This document shows, piece by piece, positions 1 through 7,664 of a stretch of 30,369 nt of DNA (the stretch's first letter is position 1; every line of letters begins with the position of its first letter). The notes beneath the pieces were generated by a model, which was given only the letters and a program-made list of their open reading frames with translations, was not told the origin of the DNA and did no database searches. The DNA is taken from positions 1 through 30,369 of IMG/VR virus record IMGVR_UViG_3300025133_000434. The stretch is one strand, 5' to 3'. This stretch comes from a virus. A program made the position numbers and the translations under genes.

Positions 1-105
1 TCCGTAGACGTTGACGCATGGAAAACGTACCGCCAAGAATTACGGGACTTGCCAGCCAATACGGCTGACCCAGCGAACCCTGCGTGGCCGTCGAAGCCGA
101 CCTGA
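1..105 (+). CDS. Tail fibre assembly/chaperone-type protein, C-terminal fragment (partial)
   Basis: Frame 1 is open from the first base to a TGA at 103-105 and gives 34 residues. The visible text includes WKTYRQELRDLP and ends NPAWPSKPT. The pattern W-x-x-YR-x-x-LRDLP followed by a short linker and P-x-WP-x-x-P is typical of the C-terminus of phage tail fibre assembly or tail assembly chaperone proteins (Phage_tail_APC type). The N-terminus lies outside the window. Its position just before the lysis genes fits a tail fibre module upstream. The identification rests on a short motif only, so the family is likely but not certain. Confidence 0.6.
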   Translation, partial: SVDVDAWKTYRQELRDLPANTADPANPAWPSKPT

Positions 106-106
106 T

Positions 107-415
107 ATGACACGCGCCCTCGCCATAGCCCTCGTCTTGCTGGCCTTCCCCGCCGCCGCGCAGCAGCAAATGCCGTGCGCTCCAAGGACGGCGGTGGTGG
201 CGGGCTTGAGCGGGCCAGATCATCGTGAAAAGCCGGTATATCGAGGCTTGGCTAACGGAAACTTAATCGAATTATGGCTATCAGACGAGGGTGGCTTTTC
301 TATTATTTTGACTAGGGCAGAGGGTGGGCTTAGTTGCATGTTAAGTGCTGGCCACGCAATGCACATAGTAGACGAAGCAGATCAACCGACGCCGAAGCCC
401 GGGCCTAAGTCGTGA
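107..415 (+). CDS. Small secreted protein of alphaproteobacterial type
   Basis: ATG 107 lies one base after the preceding TGA, suggesting coupled translation; an upstream in-frame start at 11 would overlap the tail gene. The 102-residue product starts MTRALAIALVLLAFPAAAQ, a clear signal peptide with an AAA-Q cleavage site, so the mature protein should be periplasmic. It has two cysteines (MPCAP near the new N-terminus and LSCM near residue 87) that could form a disulfide, and a proline-rich C-terminus. From memory, small exported proteins with a CAPR motif, a central 'LWLSDEGGFSI'-like strand and a 'G.SC...GHA' motif are common in Rhodobacterales and Rhizobiales. Their function is unknown to me. 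It lies directly before the holin candidate and overlaps it by 4 bp, so it is probably made late. Confidence 0.65.
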   Translation: MTRALAIALVLLAFPAAAQQQMPCAPRTAVVAGLSGPDHREKPVYRGLANGNLIELWLSDEGGFSIILTRAEGGLSCMLSAGHAMHIVDEADQPTPKPGPKS

Positions 416-615
416 CTATTCGCGCGGAAAATATTGATACTGGAATGGTGAGCATGGGGATGGCATCTGCGGCCTGGAATTTCGTATTGGGCGATTTGAA
501 TATTCTGCTGGGCACTGGTGTTGCCTTGCTCTCGCTGGTCGTCTTGTGGCAACGGTTTCGTATCAATCGCCGTGAGCTTCAGAAACAAGACGCTGGCTAT
601 AAAGAGGGGCAGTGA
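412..615 (+). CDS. Holin candidate, single-span (T7 gp17.5-like size)
   Basis: GTG 412 overlaps the upstream stop by 4 bp (GTGA). The 67-residue protein has one hydrophobic stretch at about residues 22-47 (WNFVLGDLNILLGTGVALL and onward), followed by a charged basic/acidic tail (RINRRELQKQDAGYKEGQ). Length, one central membrane span and a charged C-terminus match T7-type class II/III holins. It lies directly upstream of the endolysin gene, with a 1-3 bp overlap. The role, forming inner-membrane lesions that release the endolysin, is inferred from architecture and position. The membrane protein at 1034-1231 is a competing holin candidate. Confidence 0.55.
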   Translation: MTIRAENIDTGMVSMGMASAAWNFVLGDLNILLGTGVALLSLVVLWQRFRINRRELQKQDAGYKEGQ

Positions 616-1034
616 TGTTCTTCTTTGGATCAACCAGCAAAGCCCGACTTTTGGAGTGCGACCCCCGGCTGCAAACCATCTTGAACGCGGTGATCAAGCA
701 CATGGATTTCACTGTACTTTGCGCGACCCGGTCCCGGGCCGACCAAGAGGAGGCGGTGAGGAAAGGTCTCTCGCGCGCACAGTACGGGGAGAGCCCGCAT
801 AATTTCTCCCCGGCGCTCGCGGTTGATATCGCGCCGTATCCTGTCGATTGGAGAGACTTCGAACGGTTCTCCTTTCTTGGCGGCCTGATGAAAGGTGTAG
901 CGTCTGCCGAAGGTATCGCCCTGACGTGGGGGTACGACTGGAACAACAACGGGACGCTCGGGAAAGACGACCCTGCGGAGAGCTTAATAGACGCTCCGCA
1001 TTTTGAACTAAGCAATTGGAAGGAGTTAACCTAG
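615..1034 (+). CDS. Endolysin, peptidase M15 (VanY / L-Ala-D-Glu or D-Ala peptidase type)
   Basis: ATG 615 overlaps the holin TGA by one base and has GAGGGG about 6 nt upstream, so it is preferred over GTG 612. The 139-residue product carries the zinc peptidase M15 signature: S60-x-H62, then A69-x-D71-I, then W105-G-Y-D-W and H129-F-E131, with H62, D71 and H129 as the expected zinc ligands. R39-S-R-A-D43-Q before them matches the conserved arginine region. Such enzymes cleave peptidoglycan peptide stems. There is no signal peptide, so it needs a holin to reach the wall. The gene sits between two small membrane protein genes and ahead of the spanins. Confidence 0.88.
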   Translation: MFFFGSTSKARLLECDPRLQTILNAVIKHMDFTVLCATRSRADQEEAVRKGLSRAQYGESPHNFSPALAVDIAPYPVDWRDFERFSFLGGLMKGVASAEGIALTWGYDWNNNGTLGKDDPAESLIDAPHFELSNWKELT

Positions 1035-1231
1035 TGGAAATGTTTATGACTGTTGTTGCGGCGATGCCGGATTGGCTGACTGCGATTACCGCTCTGGTTG
1101 CCGCGTGTGCGGGTATCGCCGCGCTAACCCCAACCCGGTCTGACGACAAAATTATTGGTGTGATCTTGAATGTCATCAACGTGATCGGCATGAATTTCGG
1201 CAAAGCGAAGAACGCTGACGCCGATGTTTAG
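1034..1231 (+). CDS. Small membrane protein, second holin/antiholin candidate
   Basis: GTG 1034 overlaps the endolysin TAG by one base and follows AAGGAG by about 9 nt; ATG 1040 is an alternative. A TTG at 1016 would overlap the endolysin further and precedes the ribosome binding site. The roughly 65-residue product has one hydrophobic segment (WLTAITALVAACAGIAAL, about residues 13-30), then a soluble helix ending IGMNFGKAKNADADV. I recognise the tail 'GxNFGxAKNA' as recurrent in small phage membrane proteins without known function. Its place between endolysin and spanins suggests a lysis role such as holin, antiholin or lysis timing. This is inference. Confidence 0.55.
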   Translation: MEMFMTVVAAMPDWLTAITALVAACAGIAALTPTRSDDKIIGVILNVINVIGMNFGKAKNADADV

Positions 1232-1442
1232 CTGGGTGTCTCTGCTGTCGGGTATCGTCAAGATTGCCGGCATGATCGCGGGGATGTTTCGAGACGCGCG
1301 ATTGCGGCGAGACGGAATGAACGCGGTTGCCGCTGCAAGCGCCGTCCGAACTGTGAAAGGCAGAATGGAAGCGTATGAAATCCGCACTGACGCTGATGCT
1401 ACTGCTGTCGCTCGGCGCATGTCAAAGCGTCGTCGTTTTTGA
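1224..1442 (+). CDS. Inner-membrane spanin candidate (Rz-like)
   Basis: ATG 1224 overlaps the preceding gene by 8 bp. The 72-residue product has an N-terminal membrane segment (WVSLLSGIVKIAGMIAGMF, residues 4-22) followed by a charged helical domain rich in Arg, Asp and Ala. This N-in single-span layout with a periplasmic helix is that of an i-spanin, although the protein is shorter than lambda Rz (153 aa). The strongest support is the next gene, an outer-membrane lipoprotein that starts inside this one in another frame, the usual Rz/Rz1 arrangement. Together they would fuse inner and outer membranes in the last step of lysis. Confidence 0.6.
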   Translation: MFSWVSLLSGIVKIAGMIAGMFRDARLRRDGMNAVAAASAVRTVKGRMEAYEIRTDADATAVARRMSKRRRF

Positions 1443-1578
1443 GTGCCCGCCGTTTCCCTGGCCGGGGGACGGGGTCATCAGTTTCATGGACGCCGGTTCA
1501 AAGACTGATAGGGAAGTGGGCAACTGGTGGCGGGATATAGTCCGGCACGGCGTGGAGTGCCGGGCGTTGAAGGAGTGA
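1375..1578 (+). CDS. Outer-membrane spanin lipoprotein (Rz1-like)
   Basis: ATG 1375 lies inside the i-spanin candidate in a different frame, overlapping it by 68 bp, with GGAAG just upstream. The 67-residue product begins MKSALTLMLLLSLGAC: a basic start, hydrophobic core and lipobox L-G-A-C with the lipidated cysteine at 16. The mature part starts CQSVVVFECPPFPWPGDG. The proline-rich stretch PPFPWP is typical of Rz1 proteins. It should be anchored in the outer membrane and pair with the inner-membrane spanin across the periplasm. The lipobox and the out-of-phase overlap make this call fairly secure without sequence searching. Confidence 0.75.
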   Translation: MKSALTLMLLLSLGACQSVVVFECPPFPWPGDGVISFMDAGSKTDREVGNWWRDIVRHGVECRALKE

Positions 1579-1590
1579 CAGGGGCAAGAC

Positions 1591-3186
1591 ATGGTGAGTA
1601 TTGACGAACAACTTGGCCGGGACGAACGACGCCGGGTGCTCCTCCGCCGGAAGCGGGCGGCGTTGGTCGCCCGGGATGACCTGTTGGCGTTCGCCCGGCT
1701 GACGATGCCTGACCCCGACAACATGGAGGACCCTCGGGAAAGCAGATATTCCCCAGCGGCGCACCATAAACTAATCGTGGATGTTTTGATGGCGGTGGAG
1801 CGTGGAGACGAGCGCCGGGTCATCATCGCCGCCCCTCCGAGACACGGCAAGACGCAGATCACCACCAAGATCGCCCCAGCGTGGTATGTCGGTAGAAACC
1901 CCAAACACTCCGTCATCGTCGCCACCTACAACGAAAAGTTTTCCGGGGATTTGGGGCGAGCAGTGCGAAATCTGATGCGTTCGCCGCTCTATGCGCAAGT
2001 TTTCCCGGATGTGTGTCTCGAAACCGGGTCTCAGGCCAGCGATTACATGCAAGTCGCAGACGGCGGTGCTCTCGCTTTCGCCGGACGCGGCGGAACCATC
2101 ACCGGACGCGGCGGGCATCTGCTGTTGATCGACGATCCTCTCAAAGGTCGGGAAGAGGCGGACAGCCCGACAATCCGGGACAAGCTCTGGTCCTGGTACA
2201 ACAATGACCTCAAGACACGCTTGATGTCTGATACGGGCCGGATCATCCTCATCCAGACCCGGTGGCATGAAGACGATCTAGTGGGGCGTCTGACTGATCC
2301 TATGAACCCACATTACGAGCCCGCAGAGTCAGCGGCGTGGAGGGTCGTAAACCTTCCTGCGCTCGCAGAAGACAATGACCCGCTAGGGCGTCCCGTCGGG
2401 GCGGCGTTGTGGCCGGAGAGGTTCAGCGCCAAACATCTTGAAGGTGTTCAGCGCGCGGACCCCCGGGGTTTCATGGCCCTGTACCAGGGTAAGCCGAGCC
2501 CCGACGATGGCGAGTTCTTCAAGGCCGAACACATTGCCGAATATGGCCGGAGTGAACTCCCACGCAAGGAGGCTCTGCGGTTTTACGTCGCCTCTGACCA
2601 CGCTGTCTCAACCAAACAGGGCCGGGACAAGACCGTTTTGATCCCTGTCGGGGTAGACGAAGAGGAGAACATTTGGATCATGCCGGAGGTCTGGTGGCGG
2701 CAGCAACCGACTGATGTTGTTGTCGAAGCCATGTTGAACACAATTCAGATGTTCCAACCGTTTTGGTGGTGGGCCGAGCGGGGTCACATCACGAAATCAA
2801 TCGGGCCTTTCCTCCGTAAGAGAATGATCGAGGAACGGACGTTTTGTGCGATAGACGAAATTGTCCCTATTTCAGACAAACAGACCCGGGCGCAGTCGAT
2901 ACAGGCGCGTATGGCGCTGGGGAAGGTCCGTTTTCCAAAATTCGCGACCTGGTACCCTGCGGCCAGGGATCAACTTTTGAAATTCCCGCACGGGACCCAT
3001 GACGATTTTGTGGACGCCCTGGCGTACATAGGGCTGGGCCTGAACAAAATAGTTCCGTCGCGATACGCGAGCAAGAACCGCCGCCGGAAGGAAGAAGACC
3101 GCCCGGGGTCTCTGGCCTGGGTGAAGGCCAATTCCAGCCGGGAAAAACGGGAAGCCAACTTGCGGGTTAATACAAGCGGATGGTGA
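1591..3186 (+). CDS. terL: Terminase large subunit (ATPase-nuclease DNA packaging motor)
   Basis: A 531-residue protein. The ATPase domain shows Walker A APPRHGKT (residues 81-88), Walker B LLLIDD followed by P (about 177-183), and the coupling motif IQTRWHEDDL (221-230). The C-terminal nuclease domain shows acidic residues at FYVASDHA (D336), WWAERG (E396) and HDDFVDALAY (D472, D475), the RNase H-fold metal site. The protein drives DNA into the prohead and cuts the concatemer. It begins 12 bp after the outer spanin and precedes the portal gene. No small terminase gene was recognised nearby. The last seven codons are repeated just after the stop (see 3163-3210). Confidence 0.95.
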   Translation: MVSIDEQLGRDERRRVLLRRKRAALVARDDLLAFARLTMPDPDNMEDPRESRYSPAAHHKLIVDVLMAVERGDERRVIIAAPPRHGKTQITTKIAPAWYVGRNPKHSVIVATYNEKFSGDLGRAVRNLMRSPLYAQVFPDVCLETGSQASDYMQVADGGALAFAGRGGTITGRGGHLLLIDDPLKGREEADSPTIRDKLWSWYNNDLKTRLMSDTGRIILIQTRWHEDDLVGRLTDPMNPHYEPAESAAWRVVNLPALAEDNDPLGRPVGAALWPERFSAKHLEGVQRADPRGFMALYQGKPSPDDGEFFKAEHIAEYGRSELPRKEALRFYVASDHAVSTKQGRDKTVLIPVGVDEEENIWIMPEVWWRQQPTDVVVEAMLNTIQMFQPFWWWAERGHITKSIGPFLRKRMIEERTFCAIDEIVPISDKQTRAQSIQARMALGKVRFPKFATWYPAARDQLLKFPHGTHDDFVDALAYIGLGLNKIVPSRYASKNRRRKEEDRPGSLAWVKANSSREKREANLRVNTSGW

Positions 3187-3210
3187 CGGGCTAATACAAG
3201 TGGATGATGA
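3163..3210 (+). repeat. 24-bp tandem duplication across the terL stop and portal start
   Basis: Units 3163-3186 and 3187-3210 match at 21 of 24 positions. The first ends the terminase (codons for RVNTSGW then TGA). The second would read RANTSG followed by two stops, and contains the ATG used by the portal gene. It looks like a small duplication of the terminase 3' end that now supplies the intergenic leader of the next gene. Confidence 0.85.
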
Positions 3211-5312
3211 AAATGGACAACGAATACGATACTGATCTTAATAACGAAACAGGTGCCGGGGATAAGGTGATCATGCGTGAACGCCCGGACCCCAAAGAAG
3301 CCCGCGCCTCTCTGGTCCGCAAGTGGCAAAGCCGCGTAGCGGGCGCCAAATCCCATTTTGAAAAAACTTTCAAGGGGATGCGGGCTGATCAGCAGTTTGT
3401 TAGAGGAAAGCAGTGGGGCACACAGCAACGCCAAGAGAGATACGTCGCCAACGTGGCGCATCGGCATGTGCAGCAGAAGACCGCTTTTCTCTACGCCAAA
3501 AATCCGCGTGTCTCCGCCAAGACACGGGCCCGTTTGGTGGGTACCGTCTGGGACGGGTCTAACAAACATTTGATGACTGCGATGCAGGCCCTCGCAGGGG
3601 GCGAGCCTTCTCCCGAGGCGCAAGCTATCGTGCGGGAAGCCGAGACCGCCCGGAGCCACAACCAAATGCTGCGCCGGGTCGGAGACACGCTGGCGCATCT
3701 CTATGAGTACAACCTCGACGAACAGACAGACCCCTTTAAGTCCATGCTCAAGCTGACCGTGCGCCGCGCCGTTACGACCGGGGTCGGGTATGTCAAACTT
3801 GGATTTCAGCGGGTAATGGAGACCCGCCCGGATGTGAAATCTAAAATTGCTGATTATTCTCAGAGACTTGCGACCCTCGAACGGTTGGCTGCGGACACGG
3901 CGGACGGGGAGATCAAGAAGGACGACTCCGGGGCAGAGGAGTTGCGCTTATCAATCCAGGCCCTCCAAAAGGAGGAACAGGTCTTGTTGCGGGAAGGGCT
4001 GGCTTTCGACTATCCGAATAGCGCGAGCATCATCCCTGACCCAAAATGCACAAATCTCCGAACGTTTTCTGGGTGTGATTGGGTGGCGCAAGAATACTTG
4101 CTGCCCCCCGAAACGATCCAGGAGGTATACGGGATCGATGTCGGTAACCACTATCGCGGTTATTCGAAGCAGAACGATGAAGGGGGTGACCTGATCGCGG
4201 AAGTCGTCGGCCAGATGGAGGCCGGGAGCGACGAGGGTGAAAGCACGGGGCAACCAAACGCCATGGTTTGGGAAATCTACCACCGGGCCGATGGGCTGGT
4301 GTATGTCATTTGTGACGGATACCCCGATTTCTTGCAGGAGCCCGAGGCACCGGATGTCTATCTGGAACGGTTTTGGCCCTGGTTCCCATTGGTTTTAAAC
4401 GAGGTTGACGACCCGAGCGATGTCTTCCCTCCGAGCGATGTGGCTCTGATCCGAGACATGCAACACGAGTACAACCGGGCCCGCCAAGGCTTGCGGGAGC
4501 ATCGTCGTGCTAACCGGCCCAAAACGGCAGTTGCCGCCGGGGTGCTCGATGAGGAAGATGTCTCCAAGTTGCAAACTCACCCGGCCAATGCGGTCATAGA
4601 GTTGAACGCTTTGGCCCCCGGGCAATCTGTCGATCAGGTCTTGCAGCCGGTCAAAAACCCGCCGATTGACCCGGCGCTGTACGAAGTCCACAGCGTCTAC
4701 GAAGACATTCTGCGGGTGGTGGGCGTCCAAGAGGCGACACTGGGCAGTGTCTCCGGGGCAACGGCAACGGAAACTTCGATTGCGCAAAGTTCCCAAGCCA
4801 GCGCCACTCAGTCGAACGTGGATGACCTGGATGAAGTCTTGACCCTGGTGGCGCGGGCCGCCGGGCAGATTTTGTTCGCGGAGACGTCGGAGGAAACGGT
4901 CAAGCGGATCGTGGGCCCCGGCGCGGTGTGGCCGCGCATGTCCCGCGAAGATATCGCTGCGGAAATCTTCCTGGAGATCGAATCCGGTTCGACCGGCAGA
5001 CCTAACCAAGCCCAGGAAATCCAGAACGCCGAACGCATTTTCCCTCTGCTGTTGCAAATTCCGGGTATCAGCCCTGAATGGCTCGCGAAGGAGCTTCTGC
5101 GCCGGTTGGATGACCGGATTAATCTCGCAGAGGCGTTCGATGTGGACATGGCGTCAGTGGTCGCGCAGAACCAAAACACCCAGCCAGCGACCGGAGACTC
5201 GCAGACAGACCCGCAAGCCCAGGGGCCCCAGGGCGGGGCGAATACCCCCACCCCGGAACAACCCCCCGTTCCAGAATTAGGCGGAATGCCGCCTAACATG
5301 CCGTTGAATTAG
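3204..5312 (+). CDS. Portal protein (podovirus head-tail connector, P22/SU10-like)
   Basis: A 702-residue protein directly after the large terminase and before the scaffold and capsid genes. ATG 3204 is taken as the start; ATGs at 3207 and 3213 are equally possible because no strong ribosome binding site is visible. The size fits the long portals of P22- and SU10-type podoviruses. Visible portal-like features are an N-terminal helical region, a stem/wing stretch with VTTGVGYVKLGF, and a late helix region with SGATATETSIAQSSQAS followed by a helical barrel-like segment. The C-terminus is low in complexity (Q-, P- and G-rich). The dodecamer would form the DNA entry channel and bind the terminase. 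The call rests on position, size and general pattern. Confidence 0.85.
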   Translation: MMKMDNEYDTDLNNETGAGDKVIMRERPDPKEARASLVRKWQSRVAGAKSHFEKTFKGMRADQQFVRGKQWGTQQRQERYVANVAHRHVQQKTAFLYAKNPRVSAKTRARLVGTVWDGSNKHLMTAMQALAGGEPSPEAQAIVREAETARSHNQMLRRVGDTLAHLYEYNLDEQTDPFKSMLKLTVRRAVTTGVGYVKLGFQRVMETRPDVKSKIADYSQRLATLERLAADTADGEIKKDDSGAEELRLSIQALQKEEQVLLREGLAFDYPNSASIIPDPKCTNLRTFSGCDWVAQEYLLPPETIQEVYGIDVGNHYRGYSKQNDEGGDLIAEVVGQMEAGSDEGESTGQPNAMVWEIYHRADGLVYVICDGYPDFLQEPEAPDVYLERFWPWFPLVLNEVDDPSDVFPPSDVALIRDMQHEYNRARQGLREHRRANRPKTAVAAGVLDEEDVSKLQTHPANAVIELNALAPGQSVDQVLQPVKNPPIDPALYEVHSVYEDILRVVGVQEATLGSVSGATATETSIAQSSQASATQSNVDDLDEVLTLVARAAGQILFAETSEETVKRIVGPGAVWPRMSREDIAAEIFLEIESGSTGRPNQAQEIQNAERIFPLLLQIPGISPEWLAKELLRRLDDRINLAEAFDVDMASVVAQNQNTQPATGDSQTDPQAQGPQGGANTPTPEQPPVPELGGMPPNMPLN

Positions 5313-5412
5313 ATGGTTTTTTGGTGGTTTGTTTGTTATTGCGGAAGACACAAGACATGTGCTAAGACAAGAGACACGGCTTAAAAACCGTTTATTTTCA
5401 GGAGGCGTTACG

Positions 5413-6477
5413 TTGGAAGAGTCGCTGCCCAACACAGAACACAACATCGACGATACCCCGGAAACGGAGGATGCGTCCCCGTCGAGCGCGGAAGCCCAGG
5501 GCTGTGAGCCCGAGACGATGCTTGACGCTGTTGCCGACAGCGTTGACATGGAGTTTGAGGCCGACAGTGATTTAAATGTCGAAAATGAACTCGCTGAATC
5601 TCAGGCAGAAGAGGAACTCCCCGAACCTCAAGAAACCGGTACGGACCCGCGAACGGACACCGACCAAGTTGAAGCTGGAACGTCAGAAGAAACCGAAGAT
5701 CAACCGGAAGACGGGGACATCCCCGATGAGCCGGACGAAGCCGAGTTGGATGACTACAAACCCAAGACACGGCGTCGGATCGAAAAGTTGCTGACCGAGC
5801 GTAACGAACTCCGGCAGACACAGGCGCAATACCAGCCCTTTGTCGAAGCCATGACGAACAGTGATATTTCTCAAGAGGACATGTCTTTGCTCTTAGGGGC
5901 GGGGGCTGCGTTACGACAGGGAAATTACGAAGCGTTCTTGGCGGGGGTTCTACCTTATGTCGAACAAGCCCAGGCTATGTTGGGTGAACGACTGACGCCC
6001 GATCTTGAGCAACAGGTTTCCGAAGGATACGTCTCCCCCGAGGCTGCCCGGGAGTTAGCGCAACGTCGCGCTTTCGCCGAACACGGACAGCACGAGGCGG
6101 AACGTGCCCGGCAACGAAGCGAGGCTGAATCAATGGAGGCCCACGCGACGAATGTCCAACGAACCATCTCCGATTGGGAAACGGCGGCCCGCCAGCGCGA
6201 TCCGGACTATTCACAGAAACAGGACGCCGTCCGCCGGTACGCAATGGCACTTATTCAGGAGCGGGGCTTGCCTCGAACTGCTGAAGAAGCTGTCAATTAC
6301 GCCGACGCAGCATATGAGGAGGTGTCGAAGTTGATGCGATCTGCGGAATCGCCGCGCCGCCCGACCCGGCCCACCCCTAACGGTGCCCTGTCTTCAAATG
6401 CTCATGGAGCTAAAGGAGAGCCAAACAGCCTTATGGATGCAGCTTTGCAAGGGCTGGCCTCTGTTAGCTCCGGATAA
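5413..6477 (+). CDS. Scaffolding protein
   Basis: TTG 5413 is chosen as the start because a perfect AGGAGG (5400-5405) lies 7 nt upstream; an earlier in-frame TTG at 5329 has no such site. The 354-residue product has a very acidic N-terminal half rich in Glu, Asp, Pro and Thr. Next comes the basic helix KPKTRRRIEKLLTERNELRQ, then a long coiled-coil-like region full of Gln, Glu, Ala and Arg. Acidic start plus coiled coil, immediately before the major capsid gene, is the standard picture of a phage scaffold that guides prohead assembly and then leaves. The 100-bp gap before it (5313-5412) holds only a weak ACGG...CCGT hairpin. Confidence 0.8.
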   Translation: MEESLPNTEHNIDDTPETEDASPSSAEAQGCEPETMLDAVADSVDMEFEADSDLNVENELAESQAEEELPEPQETGTDPRTDTDQVEAGTSEETEDQPEDGDIPDEPDEAELDDYKPKTRRRIEKLLTERNELRQTQAQYQPFVEAMTNSDISQEDMSLLLGAGAALRQGNYEAFLAGVLPYVEQAQAMLGERLTPDLEQQVSEGYVSPEAARELAQRRAFAEHGQHEAERARQRSEAESMEAHATNVQRTISDWETAARQRDPDYSQKQDAVRRYAMALIQERGLPRTAEEAVNYADAAYEEVSKLMRSAESPRRPTRPTPNGALSSNAHGAKGEPNSLMDAALQGLASVSSG

Positions 6478-6492
6478 CGGAGACGTAAGACC

Positions 6493-7566
6493 ATGGCGTT
6501 TACAACCGCTGAAGTAACGAGTATCGCGAATGCGAGCCTCGATTTCTACCTGAACAAAGGTAAAGCCTTTGATCAGTCTATCCAGAAGAAACCACTCCTC
6601 GACCGTATGCAGAGGGCTAAGAAAACCTTCACTGGCGGTAGAGGAGACATTTCTGTTGGCCTTAAAGGCACCTACGGTGCCGGTGGGACCAACGATGGCG
6701 TCACGGGTTATACCCACGATGACACGGTGTCATTTTATACCCCGGCCAACATCGACCGCGCCGCGTACACTTGGCGTGAGATGCACATTGGTATGGCGTT
6801 GACCCACACCGAACTGAAGATTGACGGCATTTCGGTGGAAGACACGAACGGCGAAGGCACCCGCTCACATTCCAAGCGGGACATGCACACGCTGGTTGGT
6901 CTGCTCGAAAACAAACTGGAAGATTTGGGCGAACAGTATTCTTCGACCATGAACACTCTTCTATGGGGTGACGGCACTGGTGACGCGAAAGCACTCGCTG
7001 GTGTTCAGTCAATCATCTCAGCCACTCCGACGACCGGTACGGTGGGCGGTATCAACCGTGCAACTTCCGGCAACGAGTGGTGGCGCAACCGGGCCCGCAC
7101 GGCGGCTAACGGCACTACTGCCGTTACCTCTGCTGCAACCAGCGGTGGCGTCCTTCTGCAAGCTCTGCAAGAGGAACACCGTCAATTGACCCGGTATGGC
7201 GGAAGCCCGAACCTCGCACTCTGCGGGTCGGACTTCATCGCTGCGATGGAGACCGAACTTCGGGCCAACGGTAACTACTCACAAACCGGTTTCGCTGATG
7301 GCGGAAACGACTTTGCCGTTACCGGTGTCAACTTCATGGGGCAGAAGTTCATCTACGATCCGTCGTTGGATGATCAGTCTCTTCAGAAACGTTGTTACTG
7401 GCTGGATACCAAGGGCGTCTTTTTGATGTGCATGGATGGCGAGTGGAACCGGGCGCATACCCCGGCCCGTCCGTCGAACCAGTTCGTAATGTATCGTTCC
7501 ATCACTTGCACCGGCCAGATGGTCGCGCGCCAGTGTAACTCGTCCTTGGTGATCGACATCCTCTAA
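6493..7566 (+). CDS. Major capsid protein (HK97-fold type)
   Basis: A 357-residue protein with GGAGA upstream of ATG 6493. It follows the scaffold gene and precedes a strong hairpin, the usual place for the most abundant virion protein. The sequence shows a capsid-like pattern: an N-terminal helix, the segment WREMHIGMALTHTELK, a long helix LVGLLENKLEDLGEQY, then TPTTGTVGGINRATSGNEWW, which resembles the 'GGI-R-...-WW/F' segment of HK97-fold coat proteins. The C-terminus is a beta-rich domain ending SSLVIDIL. It should self-assemble into the icosahedral shell. The fold is inferred from pattern and gene order, not from a structural match. Confidence 0.85.
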   Translation: MAFTTAEVTSIANASLDFYLNKGKAFDQSIQKKPLLDRMQRAKKTFTGGRGDISVGLKGTYGAGGTNDGVTGYTHDDTVSFYTPANIDRAAYTWREMHIGMALTHTELKIDGISVEDTNGEGTRSHSKRDMHTLVGLLENKLEDLGEQYSSTMNTLLWGDGTGDAKALAGVQSIISATPTTGTVGGINRATSGNEWWRNRARTAANGTTAVTSAATSGGVLLQALQEEHRQLTRYGGSPNLALCGSDFIAAMETELRANGNYSQTGFADGGNDFAVTGVNFMGQKFIYDPSLDDQSLQKRCYWLDTKGVFLMCMDGEWNRAHTPARPSNQFVMYRSITCTGQMVARQCNSSLVIDIL

Positions 7567-7605
7567 CCAGGGACTTTCCCGCCGCTGACTTGTTCAGGGG
7601 CATCA

Positions 7606-7644
7606 GAGACCCGAGGGCTCACCCTCCCGGTGCCCTCGGGTCTC
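7606..7644 (+). terminator. Strong hairpin after the major capsid gene
   Basis: A perfect 13-bp stem (7606-7618 with 7632-7644: GAGACCCGAGGGC and its complement) encloses a 13-nt loop. No run of T follows, so it may be a partial terminator or an mRNA 3'-end stabiliser that raises capsid expression relative to downstream genes. Confidence 0.7.
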
Positions 7645-7664
7645 AATCATCTAGGAAAGACACC

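Noticed and set aside
7590-7664. Longer N-terminus for the gene at 7665-8009
   Set aside because: The extension runs through the 13-bp hairpin after the capsid gene and lacks a ribosome-binding site; ATG 7665 has one.
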